DNA of 64,000 bases from Neoarius graeffei. Its lineage: Eukaryota > Chordata > Actinopteri > Siluriformes > Ariidae. The DNA is taken from NCBI RefSeq assembly GCF_027579695.1, contig NC_083572.1:17956421-18020420 (forward strand), in the 5' to 3' direction. Below, in pieces: positions 53,976 to 64,000 of the stretch (position 1 is the stretch's first letter; each line of letters opens with the position of its first letter). The translations under genes were made by a program, and so were the position numbers. A model generated the notes under the pieces. The model was given only the letters and a program-made list of their open reading frames with translations, ran no database searches and was not told where the DNA came from.

Positions 53976-54135
53976 ATCACATAGCTACAACACACTCTTG
54001 AATGTGAACATATACTCATGTTTGTCCTACAATAAACTGAGAAACACCTCTGAACAGCTGTGTCTGTGTCAGTGACTGTTGCTCCTGGATTCATGAGGTA
54101 GAATCTTCTAGGCGGTAGAAGTCTACATTCCTAGA
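53690..54135 (+). promoter_or_regulatory. LTR-like segment with TATA and poly(A) signals
   Basis: GCTTATTTAAGG (TATA-like, 53821), a duplicated AAGGTTATCTTGACCA (53829 and 53866), CAATAAACTGAG (poly(A) signal, 54030) and a following U5-like CTGTGTCTGTGTCAGTGACT make it resemble a retroviral LTR. No TG...CA ends or TSD were fixed. Confidence 0.3.
53936..53973 (+). repeat. (ATC)n microsatellite
   Basis: A run of CAT/ATC trinucleotides within the LTR-like segment. Confidence 0.95.
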
Positions 54136-55299
54136 TCACACTTTGTCAATTCAACCTCCTTTAGAACAGACAGATCAAAATCTATCAAAAATCATATTTC
54201 AGTGAGATGAAATTTGGGGGAGTTCGACTTTAAAGAGCAACTAAAGCAATTTACAGTCCTATTAGCTGGACACAGGGGACAATCTGAAATATTGTTGCAA
54301 AGCAATTGCAAAATTTGATGTGTACGTGACCCTCAATGTTTATTGCATGAAGAAATTTCTGGAATTTATACTTTGAAATGTCTACAATTTGTGTCCATGC
54401 AGTTTTAATTAAGTATGTAATGATGGATTAAAAAACCTGGGCTCTCTGTATGTTTTAGATCACATGTATGTAATTCCTTTCAATAATTTCACTTGTGTTA
54501 CTCTTTAAACCTAAATTGATTGTTTTATGCAAGTATTTGTGGTGCTTGATGACAGAAGACAGGAGGAGAATGACAGGTGCATTAAAGTGGAGTAAGCTGA
54601 CCATTGTGGTAAATATTTAAACGGCAGGTAATACAAACCAGGTAAGGATGTGTGGCTTGTTGTCGACTGGAAAAGACCACAAACAAAATAAGAAGTGTGA
54701 GGAGGAGAAGACACGCTGCTGTTTTCAGAGCTCCTGGGGTAAAAAAAAAAAGTAAGTCAAAGAAGCTGTTTATTAAACTAAATGTATTTATCAGCTTTAA
54801 TTTTTTCACTGTATCTGTTAAGTTAATTTCCATGGCATCCATTAATCATGTAGTAATAACATTCTAACAACCACTTAAATGTAACATTTAAGTGTTTTTA
54901 ACATTAATTAACTCACCTCAGTCATCATGGGGATAATCTGTGGTGTCAGTAAAACAACCCGGATACAAAGCAAGATGTCTTCTATGATATTAATGTAACT
55001 GTTGTGTGTCGGTTTGTTCACTTGTTTCTTTCTGGAAACAAAGCTGGAATAATTCAAACTCCATGCCTCCGCCTTGTCTAACACTTTATTATTTAGTTTA
55101 GCCAAACTTTCAGGGAACCTCAAGTCACTCACTGGACATCAAAGATGGAGTCTGGAGTAAGGTTGATGATATTTGAATTCAACGGCTGGCCAAACAAATA
55201 CGAACTTCCCTTCAATGGTTCTTCAGAAGCTCCACTCCGCATTCTATGACACACTTGGGCTCGCTGCCAAAACAGATGAGCATAGAAGAGGTAGCATAA
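54136..55299. other. Gene-free stretch
   Basis: AT-rich sequence. Short frames have no motif. Nothing repetitive was recognised apart from an A11 run near 54743. Confidence 0.45.
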
Positions 55300-56075
55300 A
55301 AAATAATAAATCTGTAAAAGAATAAGAACATAAATCTTGAAAAATAATAAAATAAAAAAGGAAAATAAATACAGAAATAAAAATAAAAGAATAAGAAAAT
55401 AAATAAAAATAAAAGAATAGGAGAATAAATGCAAAAATAAAAGAATAAGAAAATAAAATAAGAATAAAAGAATAGGAAAATAAATGCAGAAATAAAAATA
55501 GAAGAAGAATAAGTAGCTGTTATTTGTCACATGTACACTCAAGCAAAGTGAAATTCATCCTCTGCATTTAACCCATCTGAAGCAGTAAACACATGCATGC
55601 ATGCACACACACAAGTGAGCAATGAGCACACACACATACCCAGAGTAGTGGGCAGCTATGCTACAGAGCCCAAGGAGCAGTTGGGGGTTAGGTGCCTTGC
55701 TCAAGGGCACTTCAGCCCAAGGCCGCCCCATGTTAGCCTAACCTGCATGTCTTTGGACTGTGGGGAAACCGGAGCACCCAGAGGAAACCCACACAAACAC
55801 AGGGAGAGCATGCAAACTCCACACAGAAAGGCCACTGGGCTCGAACCCAGAACCTTCTTGCTGTGAGGTGACAGTGCGAACCACTACATCAAATAAATAA
55901 AATAATAAGAAAATAAATAAAAGTAAAAGAATAGGAAAATAAATGCAGAAATAAAAATAAAGAATAAGAACAGAAATTAAGAATAAATTAATCGGAAAAT
56001 AAATGCAGAAATAAGAAAATAAATAAAAGTAAAAGAATAGGAAAATCAGTGCAGAAATAAAATAATAATTTCTTA
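55300..56075. repeat. (AAATAAAAGAAT)-type low-complexity tract
   Basis: Degenerate tandem copies of AATAAAAATAAAAGAATAAG occupy 55300-55512 and 55885-56075, interrupted by a SINE. The long hydrophobic - strand frame at 55129-55542 is a translation of this tract. Confidence 0.85.
55512..55884 (-). mobile_element. SINE with shared head and alternative 3' body
   Basis: The right part (CCTAACCTGCATGTCTTTGG through GTTCGCACTGTCACCTC on the - strand) matches the common SINE. The left part (GTCACATGTACACTCAAGCA, CTGCATTTAACCCATCTGAA, GGTGCCTTGCTCAAGGGCAC) is unrelated to the usual body. It represents a second subfamily. Confidence 0.75.
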
Positions 56076-56733
56076 TTCTTTTACAGATTTATTGTTTTAT
56101 GGCATGCCTATGACTCCATACCTTTTGGACAAAGACAGAGTGGCAATGCTTGACATGGGCAGTGCAGATGGTCTCGACCTTCCAGCCTTATACAGTGTGG
56201 AAGTGGATGTATCTTTTTCATAACTGAAGCAAAACAAACAATATAATATAAAACATCAAACGAATGATGTGTGTCTGTGTATAAGAAGGACAAGCACACA
56301 TTGCAAAGTATAAAACCATATAGCCTACTGTAAATGGTATTTCATAAACTTGTACAGTACTTTTGATGTCACCACATTGTTCATCATGAAATACAGATTA
56401 AATTGATACCAAATATGGACTGATCTAAGTCATCAGATTCATTCCACGTAATCTCTCTCACCTCCATTCTGAACAGTTTTAATCTGACCAGTCCAGAATC
56501 AATTTACTGCCACAATTTGTACATTTTCTACAAGATAATCAAGAAAGAAACAACTGTTTTATCCAGTTACCAACAATGTAATGGATAATCCCTAGTTGCA
56601 TGGATTAACAAATCCCTCATTTTGGTTTTCCTTTCTTTCTTTTTTTAAAAAAAAAGATAACAAACCTAACAGATATTTTAATTTGTGTCTAAACCTACGA
56701 ATAAAAACAGGCCTACTTTTAAGAGTTACTGCA
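56076..56733. promoter_or_regulatory. Upstream region of the dytn-like exon 1
   Basis: No ORF with recognisable motifs. It includes the presumed promoter and 5' UTR of the exon at 56734. I cannot point to a TATA box or CpG island. Confidence 0.3.
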
Positions 56734-56752
56734 ATGGATCTGGATGGAATAG
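56734..56752 (+). CDS. dytn: Dystrotelin-like exon 1 (coding part)
   Basis: ATG at 56734 is followed by five codons (M-D-L-D-G-I) and one extra base, then a GTGAGT donor at 56753. The phase matches the exon at 57049, where the split codon becomes Glu. The short coding first exon and the continuing sequence suggest the N-terminus of dystrotelin, a dystrophin-family protein with EF-hand-like and ZZ domains. Recognition rests on memory of the family and needs a search. Confidence 0.55.
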
Positions 56753-57048
56753 GTGAGTTTGATAAGTCTACACTGTGCTGATTGGTTGCTTTGTGTGGAA
56801 TGAAAGCCTGTGTATTTCTGCTATTTACATTATAAGAGAATGTGCCTAGTGTGTATCTGAGTGTGACATATTCAATAGACAGCCTGAGATGTTGTAGGAT
56901 TCACTGCTATTCCATATCCTAGTTACGTTGACTGTGTTTTATAACACAAGGATTTAGTCCTCTTAGTTGGTATATAGTGCTCTGTGTGGGTGTCTTTGAA
57001 ATATAAAGAGCTGCTTTTAAACTGTGGTTCTGGTTTCCTTTCCTATAG

Positions 57049-57123
57049 AAGGCCTGAACGATGCCTGTCCTGCAGTTTACCGTGCTGCAATGAAGCTTCG
57101 TTCCCTGCAGAAACTATGCCACA
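57049..57123 (+). CDS. dytn: Dystrotelin-like exon 2
   Basis: A 75-bp exon between a TTTCCTTTCCTATAG acceptor and a GTAAGT donor. In phase with exon 1 it encodes G-L-N-D-A-C-P-A-V-Y-R-A-A-M-K-L-R-S-L-Q followed by K-L-C-H. The V-Y-R-x-A-M-K-L-R-x-L-Q-K pattern is the start of the EF-hand-like region shared by dystrophin, dystrobrevin and dystrotelin. The L-Q-K-L-C ending and the short N-terminus favour dystrotelin. No further exon is seen before 64,000, so exon 3 probably lies to the right of the window. This is the only host gene I can support. Confidence 0.65.
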
Positions 57124-57546
57124 GTAAGTTATCTCTTAGTGTGTGTAAACACATTTGGAGAGTGGAATCATGTTTTCTTTACATAACACTCAGGATCATA
57201 TGAGTATTGTTCCAACTGTAAAAAATAAAACATTCTATATGTTTTATATGTCATTATATAATATGAACACGAGTGTTTTACTAGGAAATACGCCACTCAT
57301 ATTTTTCACATGAGCTACATCCGGTACATGGAGAACCAAAACCGTGACATAAATCTCCATATGTCACTTGTGAGGAAATAAATGAATTGTTTTGATAAAT
57401 TTGGGTTCTTTTTGTTTGTGAATGTGTCTATATAATAAAAAGAATACCACACGTTGGCTTGAAGATATGAAGTTTATCTTCTCATGTTGAAAAACTCACA
57501 TTTTTCATTCAAAATACATCATGGATCTGAGTGACATATTTAAATA

Positions 57547-57687
57547 ATATTGGCTGGCATTGAGTGGTATATCAGATATGTTCCATTCAGCTAGCATGAT
57601 ATTGAAAGAGTTGAAGACGAATTCAATATCATGCTAGCTGAATGAAACATATCTGATATACCACAAAAAAAGCCAGCCAATATTATT
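57547..57687. repeat. Hairpin-forming inverted repeat
   Basis: AATATTGGCTGGC at the left mirrors GCCAGCCAATATT at the right. Inside, TTCAGCTAGCATGATATTGAA mirrors almost perfectly around a 15-bp loop near 57611-57625. It is a foldback or MITE-like sequence in intron 2 of the dytn-like gene. Confidence 0.85.
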
Positions 57688-57708
57688 ATTATACATGCTC
57701 CAGAGGGG

Positions 57709-58061
57709 CAGCACGGTGGTGTAGTGGTTAGTGCTGTCACCTCACAGCAAGAAGGTCCGGGTTTGAACCCCGTGGCCGGCGAGGGCCTTTCTGTGCGGAG
57801 TTTGCATGTTGTCTGTGTGGGTTTCCTCCAGGTACTCTGGTTTCCCCCACAGTCCAAAGACATGCAGGTTAGGTTAACTGGTGACTCTAAATTGACCGTA
57901 GGTGTGAATGGTTGTCTGTGTCTATGTGTCAGCTCTGTGATGACCTGGCGACTTGTCCAGGGTGTACCCCACCTTTCGCCTGTAGTCAGCTGGGATAGGC
58001 TCCAGCTTGCCTGCGACCCTGTAGAACAGGATAAAGTGGTTAGAGATACTGAGATGAGATG
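57709..58061 (+). mobile_element. Full-length tRNA-headed SINE
   Basis: From GGGGCAGCACGGTGGTGTAG to GAGATACTGAGATGAGATG, on the + strand. It is the sixth substantial copy of the family in the window. No clear TSD. Confidence 0.9.
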
Positions 58062-59627
58062 AATTTCATTATAATTATTCTCTTCTAATTTTAACTTGGC
58101 CTCATTTTCTATCAAATTTGCTTCAGAAATGAAAGGGTTACTGTCCTGAAAACATTAAAATAGAGTTATCCAATGAGATTTTTTTTGTTTGTTGTCTGTA
58201 GGCTGAGAAGAGTTTAGAGCTGGCTCACTCATTGGTTAGGACTTCATTGCCAGGACAGAAGGCCATGGCAGTATATGTTTATGTAGGAAGTGACAGATGA
58301 ATTAACCAATCAGATTTTTTTGATTTATAGTGAGAGGGACCAAAAATGTATCACCCTAAGCATTCTCGAAGGCCAACGCGAGCTTAACCGTGAGTCTGCG
58401 CCTTCAGTGCAGCAGTGAAGTCACCTTCCAGCTAGTGTAGCGTTCATCAGTAGTGTTAGTGAATGCTAGTAGCAAGTAGCACAGACTAATGACTAAGAAA
58501 CTAAGATTTCTGTCTCCAGACTCTTCTTCCACACACGCTCACCACAGTATTTTTCACTCAGACTTAAGTATTCATTTCCCTCTGTAGTTTATTGAATTAC
58601 TTTTAAAATCAACATCGACAACTACACACAACAGAGCTGCCTGGCAGCCTGCCACTAATCCCTTACAAAATCCTTTGTCCTATTGCTTTTTTGGTGTCTG
58701 GCTAAGTTTTGATTGAGCTGAAGTCCCAGCTCTAATATTAACGCTTTGCCACTTCCATACATACTCTCTTTTCCAGTTTTTCGATGTCAGTTGGTATGTT
58801 TTTCTCTTGTAAGTGTGCGTGAAGAATATCTAATGAAGTTTTGGTTGCCTTTCAGGTGTTCAACATGTCTTTAGTTTCAGTTTTCAGTTTGTTTATTTAT
58901 TTAGTGCTTAATTATAGTTTGCTAATCCTAGCACTGGATTAGCCTAGTCTTTCTCTTTCCCAGCGAACAAAGAAATGCTTCCGTGCATGTGCAGCAGAAA
59001 ACTTTCTCATTGGATATTTGCATCAGCTCCGATGTGTGACATCATGTTGTCTTGACAACGTGCAATATCATACACCATATTGAATGCTCATTCTCCATTG
59101 GGTAGAGTGACATAATACATGTAGAATAAGCGATATGCTAACAATATTGCATGCTATAGAACCAAATGAATGAAACCCACTAGAAGGGAATAGAACACAT
59201 GATTTTATTCCATGGAAGAAGTGTCCTGTATGGATAATAATTCCCGATATTTCACTCCAATGATGTTACTCCAAGTATTTTCCCGCTGACTAGACATGTG
59301 TTGTCAAAATGGCGAACCAGTTAAAAATAAAAATTCATTTGATTAATTTGCATATTTTTTGTGGCTGTGTCCATATCATATAAAGAACATGACATGGTGG
59401 TGTGAAGATATGAAGTTTATCTTTGTGTTGAAAAATATAGCACTCATTTGCTTTGCTCACTCATGATATATACATTCACCACTCAAAGATAAACTTCGTA
59501 TCTTCACGCCACCGTGTAATATTCTCTACATATTTTACAATTTTTATACATTGGCAAAGTATTGCAGGCTTGTTATTAGTTATTATTAGTGATGATGTGT
59601 ATCTGTGGCAAAATGTCAGGGGTGCGG
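58062..59627. other. Presumed dytn intron, repeat fragments
   Basis: No exon found. The motif GAAGATATGAAGTTTATCTT (57465-57480, 59412-59430) and its inverse AAACTTCGTATCTTCACGCC (59490) recur, which suggests an old interspersed repeat. The rest is AT-rich. Confidence 0.4.
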
Positions 59628-60227
59628 TGTTAGGACTGGGACTGTTTTGGCCTCTAGAGGCCACTGTTATTTCCTGTTTTTTGTCTATGTTTGTTTTGGC
59701 CTCTAGAGGTCGCCACTGTGTCCTGTGTTTTGGGTTGGTGTTGATTGCCTGTTTTCATTAGTGTCACCTGTTTCCAATTTATTTTGTGTATTTATACCCC
59801 CTGAGTTCAGTCCTCTTGTCACGGAGTCTTTGTGCTGTTATGTTTAAGCTCCAGTTACCTCTGTTCCGATTTCCTCGTCTATGTCCTTGTGTTCTTTGTA
59901 TTTTTGCTTTCTTTTGGACTTTGTGGATTTTGTTTTTGACTATGTGGATCTTCTGAGCGTTTGGTATTTTTGCCTTTTCTTTTCTAGTTTTTTTGGCTTT
60001 TGTATTGACTTTGAACTTTTGGATTTTTTATTTTTTCCCTTAGATCTTCTGAGCTTTTTGGATTATACTTTTTGGATTTTTTGTAAATATTGTAAATAAA
60101 CCTTTTGATACTTTTTCTACTTCCGCCTCACGCCTCTGCATTTGAGTCATTCCCCTGGTGGCCTAGTGGGGGTTTGCTGGATTATCACACCAGCAAACCA
60201 GGTTTGAATCCCAGCAAAACCCTAACA
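59628..60227 (+). repeat. 5' LTR of Gypsy C, with tRNA-like module
   Basis: TGTTAGGACTGGGACTG to AAAACCCTAACA. A TATA-like GTATTTATACCCCC is near 59788, poly(A) signal AATAAA near 60095, and two copies of GGCCTCTAGAGG near 59650 and 59699. The last 75 bp have GGCCTAGTGGGGGTTTGCTG and GGTTTGAATCCC, parallel to Gypsy A. A 13-bp spacer precedes the gag ATG at 60241. Confidence 0.88.
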
Positions 60228-60240
60228 GAAAGACTCTGTC

Positions 60241-61227
60241 ATGACCGACTCAGCAGAGGCTGCTTCAACTGTCTATCCGGCCAACCTTCAGGGAATTATG
60301 GCAGCTCCGACATGCTTCGGAGTGACCATGAACGCTCACCAGCCAACGTGAGGCCCTTGCTCGCCCCGAGGAACTGCTTCAGCAAATTGGGAAAACCCTG
60401 GCACAGCTGACACCTCTGCCTGCATCTCCTCATCCTGATCCAGCTCCTGTTCCTGCTCCAGTGCCTCCCGCCACACTGTCTCCTTCACCTCGTGAACCCA
60501 GCCTTCCTGCACCACAGAGGTATGACGGCAAGCACGGTGAGTGCCGGGAGTTCCTTACCCAGTGCCAACTCACCTTTGAGCTCCAGTCTACCACCTACAC
60601 TATGGATCACCGCAAGATCGCCTTTGTGATAACCTTGTGAGCTGGTAAGGCACGAGCTTGGGCAACAGCTATCTGGCAGAGATGGGGACCCGAGTGTTCT
60701 GATTTTGGACTATTTACTGAAGAGATGCTTCGGGTCTTCGACCAGGCGGACATCAGTACGACGCAGCCAGAAAGCTCATGTCCATCCGGCAAGGAGGAAG
60801 CGTCGCAGATTACGCCATCTCATTCCGGACGCTCGCAGCAGTAAGTGGATGGAATGAGACTGCCCTGGTGTCAGCCTTCCACCATGGTCTGTCTGACCCC
60901 ATCAAGGATGGCCTGGCCTCTATTGGATGCCCAAGTGACCTCGAAACTCTCATCTCACATTCTACTCGTCTGGACAACAGGATGAGAGAACGCCGCCAAG
61001 TCCTGAGCCCCCCCAGCCTCCCTACCTCTACCTGGAGCCCGTCTACCTCCTCCAGTGACTGTCCAGAACCCATGCAAGTGGGTCGTACTCGCCTCTCCGC
61101 ATCTGAGAGGGAGTGCAGAAGGAGGGACAAGTGCTGCATCTACTGTGGCAAGTCTGGTCACTTCCGAGCATCGTGTCCTGAACTCTCGGGAAAAGGACCA
61201 CCCCGTCCAGCCGAGGGAGGGTTGTGA
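60241..61227 (+). pseudogene. Gypsy C gag
   Basis: ATG at 60241 begins M-T-D-S-A-E-A-A-S and the frame breaks near 60340. From about 60778 an open frame has S-I-R-Q-G-G-S-V-A-D-Y-A, H-H-G-L-S-D-P-I-K and the complete CCHC zinc knuckle C-I-Y-C-G-K-S-G-H-F-R-A-S-C, ending at the TGA at 61225-61227. It overlaps the start of pol by 4 nt in another frame. At least one frameshift disables the N-terminal part. Confidence 0.85.
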
Positions 61228-64000
61228 TGGGGCCTACCCTCTCTCCCGGACTCCCTGGCCAAGGAATCTACATCCCGGTCTCCATCTCCTGGGGTGAGTC
61301 TGTCCACTCTTGTCAAGCTTTGTTAGACTCAGGGGTGGCTGGGAACTTTATGGATATTCACTTCGCCCAAAGTATCAATGTCCCGACTGCACCTCTTGAA
61401 GTCCCACTGTCTGTGTCTGCCCTCGATGGCCAAGCATTAGGTGATGGAAGAGTCACCCAAGTTACTTCTCCAGTCTTCCTCCAGTCTCAAGGTCACAAGG
61501 AAGAAATATCCCTGCACCTGATTCCTTCACCTGAGTTCCCAGTTATTCTAGGCCTTCCTTGGCTTACTCGCCACAACCCTCGCATAGACTGGGTAACAAG
61601 CCAGGTTGTGGAATGGGGCCCTGCATGCCATGCCTCTTGTCTGCTCTCTAGCTCTCCTGTGTCTCCTGCTGAGCCCCCTGATCTCATCGAGTTATCTCAA
61701 GTTCCCACAGGGTACTGGAATCTCAAGGAGGTCTTCAGCAAGAGCAGGGACGCCGTTCTTCCTCCGCACCGGGCCTACGACTGTGCCATCGACTTGCTCC
61801 CTGGGACTACCCCTCCTCGTGGCAGACTGTTTTCCCTCTCTCAGCCAGAATGCAAGGCCATGGAGGAATACCTCAAAGACACCCTGGTCTCTGGGTTCAT
61901 TCAACCCTCCACCTCACCTGCTGGTGCCGGCTTCTTCTTTGTCGGCAAGAAGGATGGGGGGCTCCGACCATGTATTGACTACAGGGGCCTGAACAAGATC
62001 ACTGTGCGCAACCGATATCCCCTTCCGCTGATGTCCACAGCTTTCGACCTGCTCCAAGGCGCCACCGTCTTCACCAAGTTGGACCTACGGAACGCATACC
62101 ACCTCATCCGTATCCGACAGGGAGACGAGTGGAAGACTGCCTTTAACACCCCGTCTGGGCACTACGAATACCAGGCGATGCCCTTCGGACTCACCAATGC
62201 ACCAGCTGGTTTTCAGGCCCTAATCAACGACGTCTTGAGGGACATGATTAACCTGTACGTTTTTGTCTACCTTGATGACATCCTTATCTTTTCCAAGACC
62301 GTGCAGGAGCACCGCCACCATGTCCGCCAGGTTCTCCAGAGGCTGCTACAGAACAATCTGTTTGCTAAGGCCCAGAAATGCGAATTTCATGTTCCCGATG
62401 TCTCCTTTCTGGGTTTTATTGTACGGACAGGCCAACTCCAAATGGACCCAGCCAAGACCCTGGCCGTCCGGGACTGGCCCACTCCCAAGTCCGTCAAAGA
62501 GGTCCAGCGGTTCTTAGGATTTGCTAATTTCTACCGCAAGTTTATCAGGAACTTTAGTTCTGTAGCAGCACCCATGTCGGACCTCACCAAAGGGACAGGT
62601 GGATCATATGTCTGGTCTCCTCAGGCGGAAAAGGCGTTCAAAGACCTCAAGGACCACTTCTGCACGGCATCCATTCTGGTCCTCCCGGACACCTCCCAAC
62701 CATTCATCGTGGAGGTGGACGCCTTGGACAGTGGTGTCGGCGCGGTGCTCTCTCAACATTCGGAAGGAAAGCTGCAGCCCTGCGCTTACTTCTCCCACCG
62801 CCTGAGTCCTGCAGAGTCCCGGTACGATGTGGGGGATCGAGAACTACTAGCGGTCAAATTGGCCCTTGAGGAGTGGAGGCACTGGCTGGAGGGAGCGCAA
62901 CATCCATTCCTGGTTTGGACTGACCACAAGAACCTGGAGTACCTCCAGCAAGCCAAGAGACTGAACCCACGACAGGCTAGGTGGGCCCTGTTTTTCAGTC
63001 GGTTTGACTTCACCCTCTCGTACCGCCCCGGCTCCAAGAACACCAAACCTGATGCACTGTCCAGGCTGTTCTCTGCCACTAACAGGGAGAGTGAAGTCGG
63101 GCCTATTATCCCTGTGTCCCGGATTGTGGCCCCTGTCCGCTGGGGTATTGAGGAGGCCGTCCGACGAGCCCAACGCCAGGACCCTGGTCCTGGGACGGGG
63201 CCACCGGGCCTCTTGTACGTCCCACATCAAGCCCGGGCCAAGGTTCTCCAGTGGGGTCACTCTTCCCCTCTCACCGCCCACCTGGGAGCTCGGAGGACCC
63301 TGGACTTCCTGAAAAGACGCTTCTGGTGGCCTAACATGGAGAAGGAAGTAAGGTCATTTGTCCTGTCCTGTGAGGTTTGCACCAGAACCAAGAACCTGCG
63401 ACAGCGTCCCCAGGGTCTCCTGCATCCTCTGCCTATTCCCCGGCGTCCCTGGTCCCACGTGGCGGTCGACTTCATCACGGGTCTCTCTGAGTCTCAAGGT
63501 AACACTGTTATTTTGGTCATTGTGGACAGATTCTCCAAGGCCTGCCGCTTTATACCACTGTGCAAGCTCCCTTCTGCTCTTGAAACAGCTAAACTGATGT
63601 TTAATCACGTCTTCCGAGTCTTTGGTCTCCCACAGGATATCGTCTCTGACCGGGGGCCCCAGTTCTCCTCCTGAGTGTGGCACGGGTTTTGCAAGGTCAT
63701 CGGAGCCACTGCCAGCCTCTCCTCTGGTTTCCACCCACAGTCCAATGGCCAGACGGAGAGGCTCAACCAAGACCTGGAAACCACCCTGCGAGGCCTGGCT
63801 ATGGATAACCCGACATCGTGGAGCACCTGGCTGCCATGGGCTGAGTATGCCCACAACACCCTGCAGTCATCGGCCACCAAGCTGTCGCCATTCCAGTGCC
63901 AATTCGGGTTCCAGCCACCTCTGTTCCCGGACCAGGAGGAGGATGCGGGGTTGCCCTCGGTCAACCAATATGTGAGACGGTGTCGCAAGATCTGGAGCAA
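61224..64000 (+). pseudogene. Gypsy C pol, one stop in integrase
   Basis: A continuous frame of 816 codons: protease L-L-D-S-G (near 61325), RT with [19 protein letters not shown] and the catalytic Y-L-D-D (near 62270), RNase H with V-D-A-L-D-S-G, D-R-E-L-L-A and W-T-D-H-K-N, the H2C2 finger, then the integrase core with V-D-F-I-T-G and S-D-R-G-P-Q-F. A TGA at 63672-63674 interrupts just after that second Asp. The frame then continues to the window end and includes S-N-G-Q-T-E-R with the third catalytic acid. The stop is consistent with a CGA-to-TGA change. Otherwise the pol appears undamaged up to the edge. Confidence 0.92.

Larger units (their letters stand above)
59628..64000 (+). mobile_element. 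Ty3/Gypsy C, runs past window end
   Basis: 5' LTR, gag and pol on the + strand, same family as 43906-47570. The 3' LTR is outside the window. If the dytn-like exons are real, it lies in an intron or downstream of that gene in the same orientation. Confidence 0.92.

Noticed and set aside
55129..55542. Hydrophobic membrane-protein-like frame
   Set aside because: Translation of an AATAAAA-type low-complexity tract. The Phe/Leu/Ile richness is a by-product.
57724..58062. 112-residue + frame
   Set aside because: It lies entirely in a SINE. The same frame recurs in other SINE copies.
58188..58900. Candidate third dystrotelin exons after AG sites near 58200, 58330 and 58857
   Set aside because: None continues the required phase with dystrophin-family residues; stops follow quickly.

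Overview
The window reads as repeat-dense intergenic or intronic DNA of a bony (teleost) fish. I infer this from the mobile-element families: a tRNA-headed SINE with the head ACGGTGGTGTAGTGGTTAGC, Tc1 elements of about 1.6 kb, several hAT and Kolobok-type elements, Rex3/RTE-like and Rex1/CR1-like LINEs and Ty3/Gypsy elements. There is no bacterial-style coding. The only host-gene sequence I can support is a pair of short + strand exons near 56.7 and 57.1 kb that look like the start of dystrotelin (dytn), a dystrophin-family gene.

Layout. 0-5.8 kb: SINEs, an element carrying a 142-bp near-perfect palindrome, gene-like fragments, a TIR element and an internally deleted hAT. 5.8-9.7 kb: a Tc1-like remnant holding a SINE, a MITE and a hAT MITE one inside the other, then a 41-bp minisatellite of about 32 copies. 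9.7-15.4 kb: a decayed hAT transposase gene with a Kolobok element at its stop codon, flanked by related LTRs in opposite orientation, and a 5'-truncated Tc1. 15.8-24.0 kb: a five-level nest of DNA transposons, each level bounded by terminal inverted repeats and mostly by exact target-site duplications. 24.4-26.7 kb: a split SINE and a 1-kb element with an exact 8-bp TSD. 26.7-38.3 kb: a full-length Gypsy provirus on the - strand, split by a hAT element (itself carrying a solo LTR and a THAP-coding element) and by a retrovirus-type solo LTR that holds a complete Rex3-like LINE. 38.9-47.6 kb: a decayed hAT, a full-length Tc1 inside a LINE 5' end, and a truncated Gypsy. 47.6-53.2 kb: a Rex1-like LINE on the - strand split by an element that carries a LINE 5' coding start, by an apparently intact Tc1, and by a TIR element. 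53.2-59.6 kb: an unrecognised ORF, simple repeats, the dytn exons, a SINE. 59.6-64.0 kb: a second copy of the Gypsy family on the + strand, running off the window.

Almost every protein-coding stretch is transposon-derived and broken. The exception is the Tc1 transposase at 49.2-50.2 kb, which has an open frame, all three catalytic acids and both TIRs. I propose relative ages from nesting and TSDs only. Superfamily names rest on motifs, TIRs and TSD length read by eye; no database search was possible.
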